A stretch of DNA of 22,001 bases. Origin: CAZEPJ01 sp964514105. Lineage in GTDB: Bacteria; Desulfobacterota; Desulfocorpusculales; Desulfocorpusculum. The translations under genes were made by a program, and so were the position numbers. Under the pieces are notes generated by a model. It did not search any database. It saw only the letters and a list, made by a program, of their open reading frames with translations, and was not told the origin of the DNA. The stretch lies in assembly GCA_964514105.1 (NCBI GenBank), contig CAZEPJ010000074.1:1-22001 (forward strand), written 5' to 3'. This document shows positions 14,821-22,001 of the stretch, piece after piece. The first letter of the stretch is position 1. The number at the start of each line of letters is the position of its first letter.

Positions 14821-14849
14821 TTGACTTTTCACCGCGTGCCGAGGAGATT
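14821..14849 (+). promoter_or_regulatory. Candidate mscL promoter
   Basis: TTGACT (14821-14826, 5 of 6 matches) with a 17-base spacer to GAGATT (14844-14849, 3 of 6). The -35 is good and the -10 poor. It is back-to-back with the minus-strand promoter at 14772-14800; the two -35 boxes are 20 bases apart. Confidence 0.4.
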
Positions 14850-14920
14850 GAGCCTTGATCGTCAGTGGGCGGGGCGCCTGGCCACCGGCCCACCATCCCG
14901 GGACGAAGGGAGAGAAGGCC

Positions 14921-15376
14921 ATGCTCAAGGAGTTCAAGGAATTCGCCGTCAAGGGCAACGTGGTCGACATGGCCGTCGGGATCATCATCGGGGCGGCCTT
15001 CGGGGCCATCGTCAAGTCGCTGGTGGCCGACGTGATCATGCCTCCCATCGGCCTGCTCCTGGGCGACGTCGACTTCTCCAACCTCTTTGTGGTCCTCAAG
15101 GGGGGCTCCTCCCCAGGGCCGTTCGCCTCCCTCGCCGATGCCCAGAAGGCAGGGGCCGTGACCCTCAACTACGGCCTGTTCATCAACAATGTCATGAGCT
15201 TCCTGATCGTCGCGTACGCGGTCTTCCTGCTGGTCAAGGGGATCAACAGACTCAGACGCCAGCAGGAAGCCCCGGCGGCCGCCCCGGCCACCCGCGACTG
15301 CCCGTACTGCCTCTCCAGCATCCCGGCGGGTGCGGTCCGCTGCGCCCACTGCACGGCCGACCTCAAGAGTCCGTGA
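14921..15376 (+). CDS. Large-conductance mechanosensitive channel MscL with C-terminal zinc ribbon
   Basis: This is an inner-membrane pentameric channel that opens under membrane tension to release solutes during hypo-osmotic shock. The 151-residue protein begins MLKEFKEFAVKGNVVDMAVG, the MscL N-terminal helix and start of TM1 (about 15-43). A periplasmic loop (about 50-83) and TM2 (about 84-108, NYGLFINNVMSFLIVAYAVF) follow. In place of the usual cytoplasmic helical bundle it carries a short charged/Ala-Pro linker and a CxxC-x10-CxxC zinc-ribbon signature (C127, C130, C141, C144). The ATG at 14921 is chosen because it gives the standard N-terminus and has GGGAG 8 bases upstream. It is divergent from the flavoprotein operon. 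Confidence 0.95.
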   Translation: MLKEFKEFAVKGNVVDMAVGIIIGAAFGAIVKSLVADVIMPPIGLLLGDVDFSNLFVVLKGGSSPGPFASLADAQKAGAVTLNYGLFINNVMSFLIVAYAVFLLVKGINRLRRQQEAPAAAPATRDCPYCLSSIPAGAVRCAHCTADLKSP

Positions 15377-15379
15377 CCC

Positions 15380-15399
15380 CCCGACCGCATTGCGTCGGG
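15380..15399 (+). terminator. Hairpin after mscL, possible terminator
   Basis: Four bases after the mscL stop, CCCGACCGC (15380-15388) pairs with GCGTCGGG (15392-15399) around a three-base loop with one bulged C. No T-run follows. It overlaps the candidate -35 of the next gene's promoter, so it may act as either. Confidence 0.35.
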
Positions 15400-15418
15400 C
15401 CAGGAAATGTCGGACAAT
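15390..15418 (+). promoter_or_regulatory. Candidate promoter of the S1-domain gene
   Basis: TTGCGT (15390-15395) and GACAAT (15413-15418, 4 of 6 matches) are 17 bases apart. Initiation near 15425 would leave a leader of about 78 bases before the ATG. The -35 is weak (3 of 6), and readthrough from mscL is equally possible. Confidence 0.4.
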
Positions 15419-15502
15419 ACTCGCAGTGGGTGGCCCACGAGGCCCGCCGGCCCATGGATGCGGCGGTGGGTTCAAGCAAAGGCACGGGGGTTGAGCGCAG
15501 GG

Positions 15503-16711
15503 ATGGACGAAGAGAGGCGCAGCGCGGAAGAAGGGGCGGAGGAGGAGAGCTTCGAGGCGCTCCTCGAGGCTCATCTGGGCGGGAGGGAGTCTCTGACCAA
15601 GGGGGACAGGGTCGAGGCCGTGATTGTGAAGATCACGCCGGAGTGGGCCTTTCTGGACCTGGGGGGCAAGAGCGAGGGGTACCTGGATGCCAAGGAGTTG
15701 CTCGATGAGGACGGAAAGCCGACCTGCAAGGAAGGGGACACCATCCAGGCGTATTTCCTCTCCTCTCGCAACCAGGAGCAGCTTTTCACCACCCGGATCA
15801 CCACAGGGGGGGCCGCACGGGCCTTCATCGAGGACGCCTGGAGAAACGGGATTCCCGTCGAAGGCATGGTGGCCAAGGAGGTCAAGGGCGGCTTCGAGGT
15901 CCGCATCGCCGGGAACATGCGGGCCTTCTGCCCCTTCTCCCACATGGGGCTTCGTCGGGTGGCGGATCCGAGCCTCTTCGTCGGGCAGCGCTTCACCTTC
16001 AAGGTGCTGGAATACGGGGAGGGAGGCCGCAAGCTGATCGTGTCCAACCGGGCCATCCTGGAGGGGGAATTGGCCAAGCAGAAGGAGTCCCTCAAGGCCA
16101 CCCTCCGGGAGGGGATGCGGGTGCGCGGCAGCGTGGCCTCGCTGCGGGATTTCGGGGCCTTCGTGGACCTGGGGGGGGTCCAGGGGCTCCTGCCCGTCTC
16201 CGAGGTCGCTTGGGAACGCGTGGGGGACATCCGCGATGCCCTCTCCGAGGGTCAGGACCTGGAGGTCGCCATCCTCAAGCTGGACTGGGAGCGGGACCGG
16301 ATCACGTTGAGCCTCAAGCAGACCCTTCCCAACCCCTGGGACGCGGTGGAGGAGCGGTACCCGGAGGGATCCTCCCACGTGGGCAAAGTGGTCCGTCTGA
16401 CCAAGTTCGGGGCCTTCGTGGCCCTGGAGCCCGGGGTGGACGGCCTCATACACATATCCAAACTCGGGGCGGGAAAGCGCATCGGCCATCCCCGGGAGAT
16501 CGTCGCCGAGGGGCAGGCGCTGGAGGTCAAGGTGGAGTCGGTGGATCGGGCCGGCAAGCGCCTCTCCCTGGCGTTGCCCGGCCCGTCTCCCGAGGAGGCC
16601 CGTCGGTTGGAGGATGAGGAATTCGGGCAGTACATGCGGGGCAAGACGAGGCCCGCAGCCACCCTGGGAGATCTCCTCAAGGCCCGGCTGGAGGAGAAAG
16701 GGAAGTTATGA
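15503..16711 (+). CDS. Four-S1-domain RNA-binding protein (ribosomal protein S1-like)
   Basis: This is a cytoplasmic RNA-binding protein of 402 residues made of four OB-fold S1 domains, at about 33-98, 117-182, 203-272 and 289-358. The third and fourth have the classical forms (RDFGAFVDLGGVQGLLPVSE; TKFGAFVALEPGVDGLIHIS); the first two are more diverged. The first 25 residues are acidic (MDEERRSAEEGAEEE), and the C-terminus is a charged tail. Ribosomal S1 of most Gram-negative bacteria has six domains, so this is either a shorter S1 or an S1 paralog acting in translation or RNA handling. The ATG at 15503 is poorly supported by AGGG directly before it; an in-frame TTG at 15491 behind a GGGGG stretch is a real alternative. 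It ends 15 bases from the converging nucleotidase gene. Confidence 0.85.
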   Translation: MDEERRSAEEGAEEESFEALLEAHLGGRESLTKGDRVEAVIVKITPEWAFLDLGGKSEGYLDAKELLDEDGKPTCKEGDTIQAYFLSSRNQEQLFTTRITTGGAARAFIEDAWRNGIPVEGMVAKEVKGGFEVRIAGNMRAFCPFSHMGLRRVADPSLFVGQRFTFKVLEYGEGGRKLIVSNRAILEGELAKQKESLKATLREGMRVRGSVASLRDFGAFVDLGGVQGLLPVSEVAWERVGDIRDALSEGQDLEVAILKLDWERDRITLSLKQTLPNPWDAVEERYPEGSSHVGKVVRLTKFGAFVALEPGVDGLIHISKLGAGKRIGHPREIVAEGQALEVKVESVDRAGKRLSLALPGPSPEEARRLEDEEFGQYMRGKTRPAATLGDLLKARLEEKGKL

Positions 16712-16726
16712 GGTGGGGCTGGCCGG

Positions 16727-18715
16727 TCAGCGGCGGATGCCCCGGGTGGTAAAGGTCTTCCTGGATTTGCGCCTCCGGGTAAGTCGGATCAATCCCCATC
16801 CCACACCGGTCATTACGGACAGGCTGAGGACGGCCAACCCCAGGGTCACCCATGTAATCCAGCGGGCGTGGCGAATCCACCGGAGGGGGTCCCACGTCGG
16901 TTCCGAGGCGATGCGCTTCCCGGTCTCTCTGTACTGGGCAGGGATCTCCGGGAGACCGTCCCCATCCGCGTCCGGCAACTGCCTGACGAACGCCACCAGA
17001 GCCTCCCACTCCTTGAGCTCCTGCATCCCTGCCACCGAGGGATCACCGTCCACCAGGGCGTGGGTCAGGTCGTCGATGGGGCGCCCCGTCCGGTCCTTGG
17101 GGACGATGGTGAGGATCCCCCTGGTGAATCTCCCGATGATCTTGAGGAATGTGGCATTGTACAGATTGGCCGCTATCTTGTACAGATTGGGGTTCTCGGC
17201 GGACGTATCCAGGGTGAAATACTGCCCCCCCTCCTCCATCCAGATGTCCACCACCCGATCGAAGGGTATTCTCTTGGGGTTGTACGTGAATCTCAGGCCG
17301 GAGACCTGCAGGACGTAGTCGCTCCCCTTCAGCGGCGCCACGGTGGTTAGGACCTCCAGGGCCTGACGGATCTCGGCCCCCGTGAGATAGATGCTCAGGA
17401 GCGGGTATCCCATGGTCCCGTCGGGTCCGAAACCCAGGGGAACTGCCCGGAACAGGTCGCACAGGAGAAGCTTTCGCTCCTTGCCGGGCAGGATCGGGTC
17501 CCGCAGGACGCCGTTGGACTCCACGGCCACGCGGGTCCTGCTCAATGGGTCCCCTGGGCGGAATTCAGCCCGGTCAACGGCCCACCGGATGGCGTCGCTC
17601 ACCAAGTCCCCCAGGTTGGACTCCCCCCAGGGCTGGCGAGTCAAGGGGAAGTCCACCTTGGCCAGCACGGTCTCGAAGCCCAGCCCTTTGGGGCGAAGGA
17701 TCCGCTTTTCCACCCGATCCTTGAGGGCCTCCACCTGGGCGTGAATGGCCGCGTCGCCAGGCACGGCATCATTCACCTCGATGAGTTGGTACCGCGTCAT
17801 GCGGCACTGGCCGGCCTCGACCTCCACGTCCAGGACTCCCACGTATCTGCCGTACGCCCCGGCCTGGACGATGAGGGTCTTCTCCACGACCACCGGTTTG
17901 GGCAGGACCGTGTGGGTATGGCCGCTGACGATGACGTCGATTCCCGGGGCCTTCCTGGCCAGTTCCGCGTCCTCGCCCTCTCCCGTCATGGAGATGCCGC
18001 CGTGGGAGATGCAGACCACGAGATCCACCTTCTCCTGATCTCGCAATACGGCGATCATCTTGCGCGCCGCAACCTCAGGATCCCCGAACCGCACCGGCCG
18101 GGCAAAGGGGGCGACCTCGGCCGCGCGCCGTCCCATGAGGCCGAAAACACCCACCTTGATCCCGCCCCGCCGAAACACGGCGAACGGCCGGACGCCCGTC
18201 TCCTCGAAGGCTTGGGCCAGCGCATCGTCTGCGGGATCCTGGGCGTCGAACAAGACGTTGGCCGCCACCACCGAAGGAATGGTCCCCCTGGCGGCCGCAT
18301 GAAGGATCTGGGCCAAGCCCTGGGGCTTGAGGTCGAACTCATGGTTGCCGAGGGTGACGGCGTCGTATCCCATGGCGCCCATGAGGCGCAACTCCCCTCC
18401 TTCCTCCCGGCTCACCGTATGGAACAGGGTCCCCATGAGAAAGTCCCCCCCGTCCAGGACCAAGAGCCCCTCCCCCCGAGACTGCCTTTGCTGCCGGATC
18501 ACCTCGGCGATCCGGGCCACCCCCCCCACCGTCTCGTCGTCTCCTGTGATGAGGGGCGTGTAGTCCGCCTCCGGGCCATGGCCCCGCAGGTGGGAGTGAA
18601 GGTCGTTGGTATGGACAATGGTGAGCCGGGCTGCCCCGGCGGCCTCCGGCTCGGGCCCCAGGGCGCCCACCAGGAGGGCCAGACACATGACGATCCGATG
18701 CCAACGACGGTGCAT
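16727..18715 (-). CDS. Membrane-anchored 5'-nucleotidase / UshA-family metallophosphoesterase
   Basis: This is an exported enzyme that dephosphorylates nucleotides or related phosphoesters outside the cytoplasm. The 662-residue product has a signal peptide (basic HRRWHR, hydrophobic IVMCLALLVGALG, probable cleavage after AAGA). A calcineurin-like catalytic domain shows the metal ligands HTNDLHSH (D38, H40), DGGDF (88-92), GNHEFD (123-128), SHGG (H238) and GHTH (265-268). A 5'-nucleotidase C-terminal domain follows (GESNLGDLVSDAIRW; ESNGVLRDPILPG; IYLTGAEIRQALEVL). Unlike soluble UshA it ends in a DADGDG calcium-loop-like motif (about 582-587), one transmembrane helix (about 619-642) and an Arg/Lys-rich tail, predicting a C-tail anchor in the inner membrane. 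GGAG with a purine-rich stretch precedes the ATG at 18715. It is 62 bases downstream of the GGDEF-like gene, likely the same transcript. Confidence 0.9.
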   Translation of the reverse strand: MHRRWHRIVMCLALLVGALGPEPEAAGAARLTIVHTNDLHSHLRGHGPEADYTPLITGDDETVGGVARIAEVIRQQRQSRGEGLLVLDGGDFLMGTLFHTVSREEGGELRLMGAMGYDAVTLGNHEFDLKPQGLAQILHAAARGTIPSVVAANVLFDAQDPADDALAQAFEETGVRPFAVFRRGGIKVGVFGLMGRRAAEVAPFARPVRFGDPEVAARKMIAVLRDQEKVDLVVCISHGGISMTGEGEDAELARKAPGIDVIVSGHTHTVLPKPVVVEKTLIVQAGAYGRYVGVLDVEVEAGQCRMTRYQLIEVNDAVPGDAAIHAQVEALKDRVEKRILRPKGLGFETVLAKVDFPLTRQPWGESNLGDLVSDAIRWAVDRAEFRPGDPLSRTRVAVESNGVLRDPILPGKERKLLLCDLFRAVPLGFGPDGTMGYPLLSIYLTGAEIRQALEVLTTVAPLKGSDYVLQVSGLRFTYNPKRIPFDRVVDIWMEEGGQYFTLDTSAENPNLYKIAANLYNATFLKIIGRFTRGILTIVPKDRTGRPIDDLTHALVDGDPSVAGMQELKEWEALVAFVRQLPDADGDGLPEIPAQYRETGKRIASEPTWDPLRWIRHARWITWVTLGLAVLSLSVMTGVGWGLIRLTRRRKSRKTFTTRGIRR

Positions 18716-18777
18716 GCCGCCCTCTCCTTCAGATCGCACGACGCCCGTGGGTCTCGCCCCTGGCGGCCCGCTCCATG

Positions 18778-21006
18778 TCATGATCCCAGGGCCCTGCTGA
18801 GCTTGGCCTCCAGCCGCGCCAGCAGGGAGGGAAGATTCTGGACGCGGTCCTTCTCGAAGGTATCCTCCACCACGGCCACTTTGACATTCATGGGAATGTT
18901 CCTGACCACCACGGTCTTGCCGTCCAGGGCCTCGTGCAGGCGCCGCCGGACGATCTGGGAGGCGTTGCCTCCGGTGAATGGGAGGAGGGCCAGGGCCTTG
19001 TTGTCCTCCAGGCAGCCCACGAGATCCACATCTCGGAGGACCTCTGTCAGGCGCAGCATCAGCGCGTTGCGGATCTCGTGGGGACGGATCATACCCAGGG
19101 GCACGGGTTTGAGGGCCGTGGCCAATCGGACGGACATGAGCAACGCCGAAAAGACGTAGGGATACCGTTTGGCCCGCTTGACCTCCTCCCGCAAAAAGAA
19201 GAGGATCATGTTGCGGTTGAAGGTCCCCTTGGGGGCTTTCTGGGGGTCGGCCTCCCCCGGGCTCAGCCTCACCTTCTGGGCCAGGGCGGCCCGCAAGGGG
19301 CCGGGGTCCATGCCCTTCGCCTCCATGGCCTGGACCACCAGATCCACCACCTCTCCCTGCTGGGCGGTGTCCGTATAGGCGCTCTCTATGGCCTTGAGGA
19401 TGGTCTGAGGCTCTGTGGCCACCCGGGTGTCGGCCAGGAAGCTCCTGAGGACCCACTCCGCCTTGAGCCCCGCCATCCCGTTGTCCTGGCGCTGGACGAC
19501 CTCTCGCTGAACCCGGCCCACCAGGGAGCTGTCGCCCAGGCGCTTCCGGATCTTGTCCAGCAGCTCACTGTGGACCTGAGAGACCATCTCACGAAGCTTG
19601 TGGACCCCCTCGGGACCTTCCTCCCGGATCCGCTCGATGGCGACCCCTCCACCGACCCGCTCGACGTACTCCACCAGGATCTGGGTCAGCAGGTTCTGAT
19701 CGCCCTGGTTTCCGAGGGCCCGGATCTCCGAAGCCACTGCCACCAGTTCGGCCGCCACCTTGGGATCTCGTCGGATCTCCCCGATGAGGTCTTCCACGGA
19801 CAGGCCGATCTGCTCTGCCCCCTCCTCCAGGATGAGCGCCAACTCCTCGGTCTGCAACTCCCGCTCCAGTTCCCGGATCAACTGGAGATAGTCCGAGAGG
19901 GGCATGCCGTCTGCGAGCAGGGCTTCCTTGAGCCGGGGCAACAGGCGCTTGAGCTCCCGCAGATCGGGCATCATGCGCCGTATGATCTGGGCCAGCCGTT
20001 TGACCGATATCTGCCCCTGCCGGTACTCCTCCCGCACCAGCTGGACCATGACCTGATCGGTCAGGTCATCCATCTCCTTCCGGATGGCCCCTGCCTCGAC
20101 CAGCAGGTCTCCCCGCTGCCTGCGCCTGTCGACACCGGCGCTGAGATCCTCCCTGAGCTTGTAGACGGCCTCCACCAGTTCCTGGGCGGACTTGGCCCCC
20201 AGCGGGGTCGATGCCGCTTCGTCGATCTGTTCGCGAAGCCGCCGGATTCCTTCCAGGATCACGCCTCCTCGGGGGGTGGGTCCCACCTCGCCCTCCCCCC
20301 GGGCCCTCTCCCCCGTGGTCTCCAGAAGCTTCCTGGATACCGCCGCCGGGTCCTCCACCAGGAGGGAGAGGGTGAGGCTCTCCTGGAGTTCCCGGAGCAA
20401 CTCGTCCTCCATGGCCCGAGGGAGGGGCGGTGAGACCCTGCCGGGGGGCTCGGCCTCGCCCCAACCGGACGACGTGTCGATGAGGACCTTGGTGAAGGCG
20501 GGACCGCGGTAAAGCTCGGCCCCTTCGCCCACCCGGACCACCTCGTCATCCGAGGTCACCTTCCTGAAGAAGACGTGGTTGATGCGGACTCGCCGCACGC
20601 CCTGCTGGATGAGGGCCGCCTTCATCTCCTCGCTGGTGGGAAAGGCCTTCAGGTCAACGAAGATCCTTGCGAAGGCCAGAAGCTCCTTCTCCGACACGCC
20701 GGTCTCGAACGACACCGACTGGACCCCGGCCTTCTTCATGTGCCCCACCAGGCGCTGCGGGTTCACCCTCGGGTCGAGGGGCTCGTCCTCGATGAAGAGG
20801 CGTTCCTTGTCCAGGACCACGGCCAGGGGCGAGGCGTGCCCGAGGGCCTCCTTCAGGGCGATCACGAGCTGGGAGACGGTGTCCCGGGTGCTGGGGTGAT
20901 CCAGGTGGTACATGCTCACCCGGTTATAGAATAGGTTGAACGTACGGCCCACGCGGTCGGCGATCAGCTTGGGAATGGAGGAGGCTCTCTCGGTGGTCCG
21001 GGGCAT
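18778..21006 (-). CDS. Large signalling/scaffold protein with degenerate GGDEF-like C-terminal domain
   Basis: The 742-residue protein is soluble, with no signal or membrane segment. Residues about 20-165 form an alpha/beta domain (YHLDHPSTRDTVSQLVIALK; GHASPLAVVLDKERLFIEDE). I associate this pattern with N-terminal regions of HEAT-repeat or HD-type regulatory proteins in Deltaproteobacteria. A long, charged, largely helical middle (about 200-590) looks repeat-like or coiled. The end (about 595-742) has the layout of a GGDEF diguanylate-cyclase domain (FNRNMILFFLREEVKRAKRY, then ALALLPFTGGNASQIVRRRL). The signature loop reads LEDNK (666-670) instead of GGDEF, so it should not make cyclic di-GMP. 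The ATG at 21006 starts 3 bases after the kinase stop. Being encoded with a Ser/Thr kinase suggests that it is a kinase substrate or effector scaffold; the function is otherwise unknown. Confidence 0.75.
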   Translation of the reverse strand: MPRTTERASSIPKLIADRVGRTFNLFYNRVSMYHLDHPSTRDTVSQLVIALKEALGHASPLAVVLDKERLFIEDEPLDPRVNPQRLVGHMKKAGVQSVSFETGVSEKELLAFARIFVDLKAFPTSEEMKAALIQQGVRRVRINHVFFRKVTSDDEVVRVGEGAELYRGPAFTKVLIDTSSGWGEAEPPGRVSPPLPRAMEDELLRELQESLTLSLLVEDPAAVSRKLLETTGERARGEGEVGPTPRGGVILEGIRRLREQIDEAASTPLGAKSAQELVEAVYKLREDLSAGVDRRRQRGDLLVEAGAIRKEMDDLTDQVMVQLVREEYRQGQISVKRLAQIIRRMMPDLRELKRLLPRLKEALLADGMPLSDYLQLIRELERELQTEELALILEEGAEQIGLSVEDLIGEIRRDPKVAAELVAVASEIRALGNQGDQNLLTQILVEYVERVGGGVAIERIREEGPEGVHKLREMVSQVHSELLDKIRKRLGDSSLVGRVQREVVQRQDNGMAGLKAEWVLRSFLADTRVATEPQTILKAIESAYTDTAQQGEVVDLVVQAMEAKGMDPGPLRAALAQKVRLSPGEADPQKAPKGTFNRNMILFFLREEVKRAKRYPYVFSALLMSVRLATALKPVPLGMIRPHEIRNALMLRLTEVLRDVDLVGCLEDNKALALLPFTGGNASQIVRRRLHEALDGKTVVVRNIPMNVKVAVVEDTFEKDRVQNLPSLLARLEAKLSRALGS

Positions 21007-21009
21007 GCG

Positions 21010-21927
21010 TCACGCCCCCCCTGCATCCATGGACGGCTGGAGGCGAACCCTCGATTCGTATTCCCGCAGGTCATCGGCCATGGCCTTGCATGTGGGATAC
21101 CGTTGTTCGGGATCCCGCGCCATTGCGCGCAGGATGATGGCCTCGAGCCGATCGTCCACCCTCGGGTGGGCCTCCGACGGGCGCTTGTTGAACAGCCCCA
21201 GCGGCTCGGTGAGCTTTCTGTGCCGCAGCTTGTGGATGGGCTCCGGATAGATGGGCAGGTTTCCCACCGCCATCTCGAAGAGCATGACGCCTACGGCATA
21301 AACGTCCGCCCGGCCGTCCACGTCCACGTTGGCGCTCTGCTCCGGGGCCATGTACAGCGGCGTTCCCAGGGACTTGCCCTGGTCCAGGTCCTCGCCCCTC
21401 AGCTCCCGGGCGATGCCGAAGTCCGAGATCAGGCAGCGCTGGGTCTTGATCTCCAGCAGGACATTGGCAGGCTTGATGTCCCGGTGGACCACCTCCTCCT
21501 TGTGGGCGTACCCCAGCCCGTCCAGAACCTGGTGGAGGATGCGCAGGACTTCCCGGATGGGGATCACCCGGCGGGAGGGGATGGGATGCTTGCGGAACTT
21601 GTCCAGGAGATCCGAAAGGGCCACCCCCTGCACGAGCTGCATGACCATGTAGAAGAGCTCGTCGGTCTCTCCCACATCGAAGATGGAGATGATGTTGGGG
21701 TGGCTCAGGATGGCCGCTGTCTCCGCCTCCTGTCGAAACCGCTTCCCGGCCACCCGGTCCATGGTCACGGCCTTGGGCAGGACCTTGATGGCCACGGGTC
21801 GCTTCAAGGTGGTCTGATATCCGACGTAGACGATCCCCATGCTGCCCCGGCCCAATTCCTTGATCACCTTGGAGGTGCCCAGGGTCGCGCCGATCAGGTG
21901 GTCCATGGAGACCTGTCGGATGTTCAT
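21010..21927 (-). CDS. Hanks-type serine/threonine protein kinase (catalytic domain only)
   Basis: This is a cytoplasmic protein kinase of the PknB/Stk family, 305 residues, with all catalytic elements: glycine loop GRGSMGIVYVG (26-36), VAIK (K48), an alpha-C glutamate (E67 likely), HRDIKPAN (148-155, catalytic D150), DFG (169-171), and the GTPLYMAPEQ activation segment ending in APE (194-196). There is no transmembrane segment, PASTA repeat or sensor domain, so its input must come from partner proteins or autophosphorylation. The ATG at 21927 has GAGG 4 bases upstream; an in-frame ATG at 21906 is possible. It lies 15 bases after the end of another gene and 3 bases before the GGDEF-like gene, so the kinase and the large protein are almost certainly co-translated. 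Confidence 0.95.
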   Translation of the reverse strand: MNIRQVSMDHLIGATLGTSKVIKELGRGSMGIVYVGYQTTLKRPVAIKVLPKAVTMDRVAGKRFRQEAETAAILSHPNIISIFDVGETDELFYMVMQLVQGVALSDLLDKFRKHPIPSRRVIPIREVLRILHQVLDGLGYAHKEEVVHRDIKPANVLLEIKTQRCLISDFGIARELRGEDLDQGKSLGTPLYMAPEQSANVDVDGRADVYAVGVMLFEMAVGNLPIYPEPIHKLRHRKLTEPLGLFNKRPSEAHPRVDDRLEAIILRAMARDPEQRYPTCKAMADDLREYESRVRLQPSMDAGGA

Positions 21928-21942
21928 CCCACCTCAGCTCCC

Positions 21943-22001
21943 CTATGCGGGGGGTTCGCTGGTTTGTTGGGAGATGCGGACCTTGGCCTCCAGGGTGCGG
22001 A
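21943..22001 (-). CDS. 3' end of an upstream gene, product unknown (partial)
   Basis: A minus-strand frame enters from the right edge and ends at a TAG (21945-21943), 15 bases before the kinase start. It encodes the C-terminal residues RTLEAKVRISQQTSEPPA. Nearly every codon ends in G or C, as in the neighbouring genes, and the spacing fits an operon. Too little is present to name a family. Confidence 0.5.
   Translation of the reverse strand, partial: RTLEAKVRISQQTSEPPA

Noticed and set aside
14138..16489. A 783-codon minus-strand frame antisense to mscL and the S1 gene
   Set aside because: Both plus-strand genes have clear family motifs. The antisense product is Pro/His/Gly-rich and shows no domain.
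16712..16726. Terminator between the converging S1 and nucleotidase genes
   Set aside because: Only 15 bases separate the stop codons and no stem with a T-run is present. Any termination must use sequence within the genes.
18716..19456. Upstream extension of the nucleotidase frame to 909 residues
   Set aside because: It overlaps the GGDEF-like gene in another frame. A signal peptide with a good ribosome site begins at 18715.

Overview
The window is GC-rich bacterial chromosome, roughly two-thirds G+C, with strong G/C bias at third codon positions. It is densely packed, with many stop/start overlaps (GTGA, ATGA) and gaps of only a few bases. Consensus-like sigma-70 promoters (TTGACA / TATAAT type) sit in the few intergenic gaps. 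Diderm features are clear: an RND pump with a lipidated periplasmic adaptor, a second lipoprotein, and a membrane-tethered periplasmic-type nucleotidase. The gene content would fit a deltaproteobacterial (Desulfobacterota-like) or related diderm genome: tandem DUF2889 genes, an NDP-forming acyl-CoA synthetase alpha subunit, a zinc-ribbon MscL and a Hanks-type kinase. That placement is an inference from family content, not from a marker gene. I see no rRNA, tRNA, insertion sequence, phage gene or CRISPR array.

Layout, left to right. Bases 1-454 hold no gene I recognise. They contain an extreme C-rich (G-rich on minus) tract at the edge and a good leftward promoter of unknown purpose. At 507-4804 (minus) lies a two-gene RND efflux operon (adaptor lipoprotein, MdtB/MdtC-like pump) with its own TATAAT promoter and a possible 4-codon leader ORF overlapping the adaptor start. 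An AmpG-like MFS permease (minus, 4857-6071) is transcribed divergently from an M20-family amidohydrolase/carbamoylase (plus, 6229-7470).

A promoter at 12403-12430 drives a minus-strand operon: acyl-CoA synthetase (NDP-forming) alpha subunit, then a 976-residue protein fusing an MrfA-type DEAH helicase to an MrfB-type DEDDy exonuclease, then a small lipoprotein. Bacillus subtilis encodes MrfA and MrfB as separate proteins of one DNA-repair pathway, so the fusion suggests the same physical partnership here.

A second minus-strand operon (14727 down to 12524) starts from a near-perfect promoter. It encodes an iron-sulfur-flavoprotein-like oxidoreductase, two diverged DUF2889 paralogs side by side, and a PHP-domain hydrolase. 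This is the best candidate in the window for an uncharacterised system. Divergent to it is mscL carrying a C-terminal zinc ribbon, followed by a four-S1-domain RNA-binding protein.

The right end (minus) is a probable signalling operon. It runs from the tail of an unknown gene to a Hanks-type Ser/Thr kinase (only the catalytic domain), a large protein with a degenerate GGDEF-like C-terminus, and a membrane-anchored 5'-nucleotidase-family enzyme that converges on the S1 gene.
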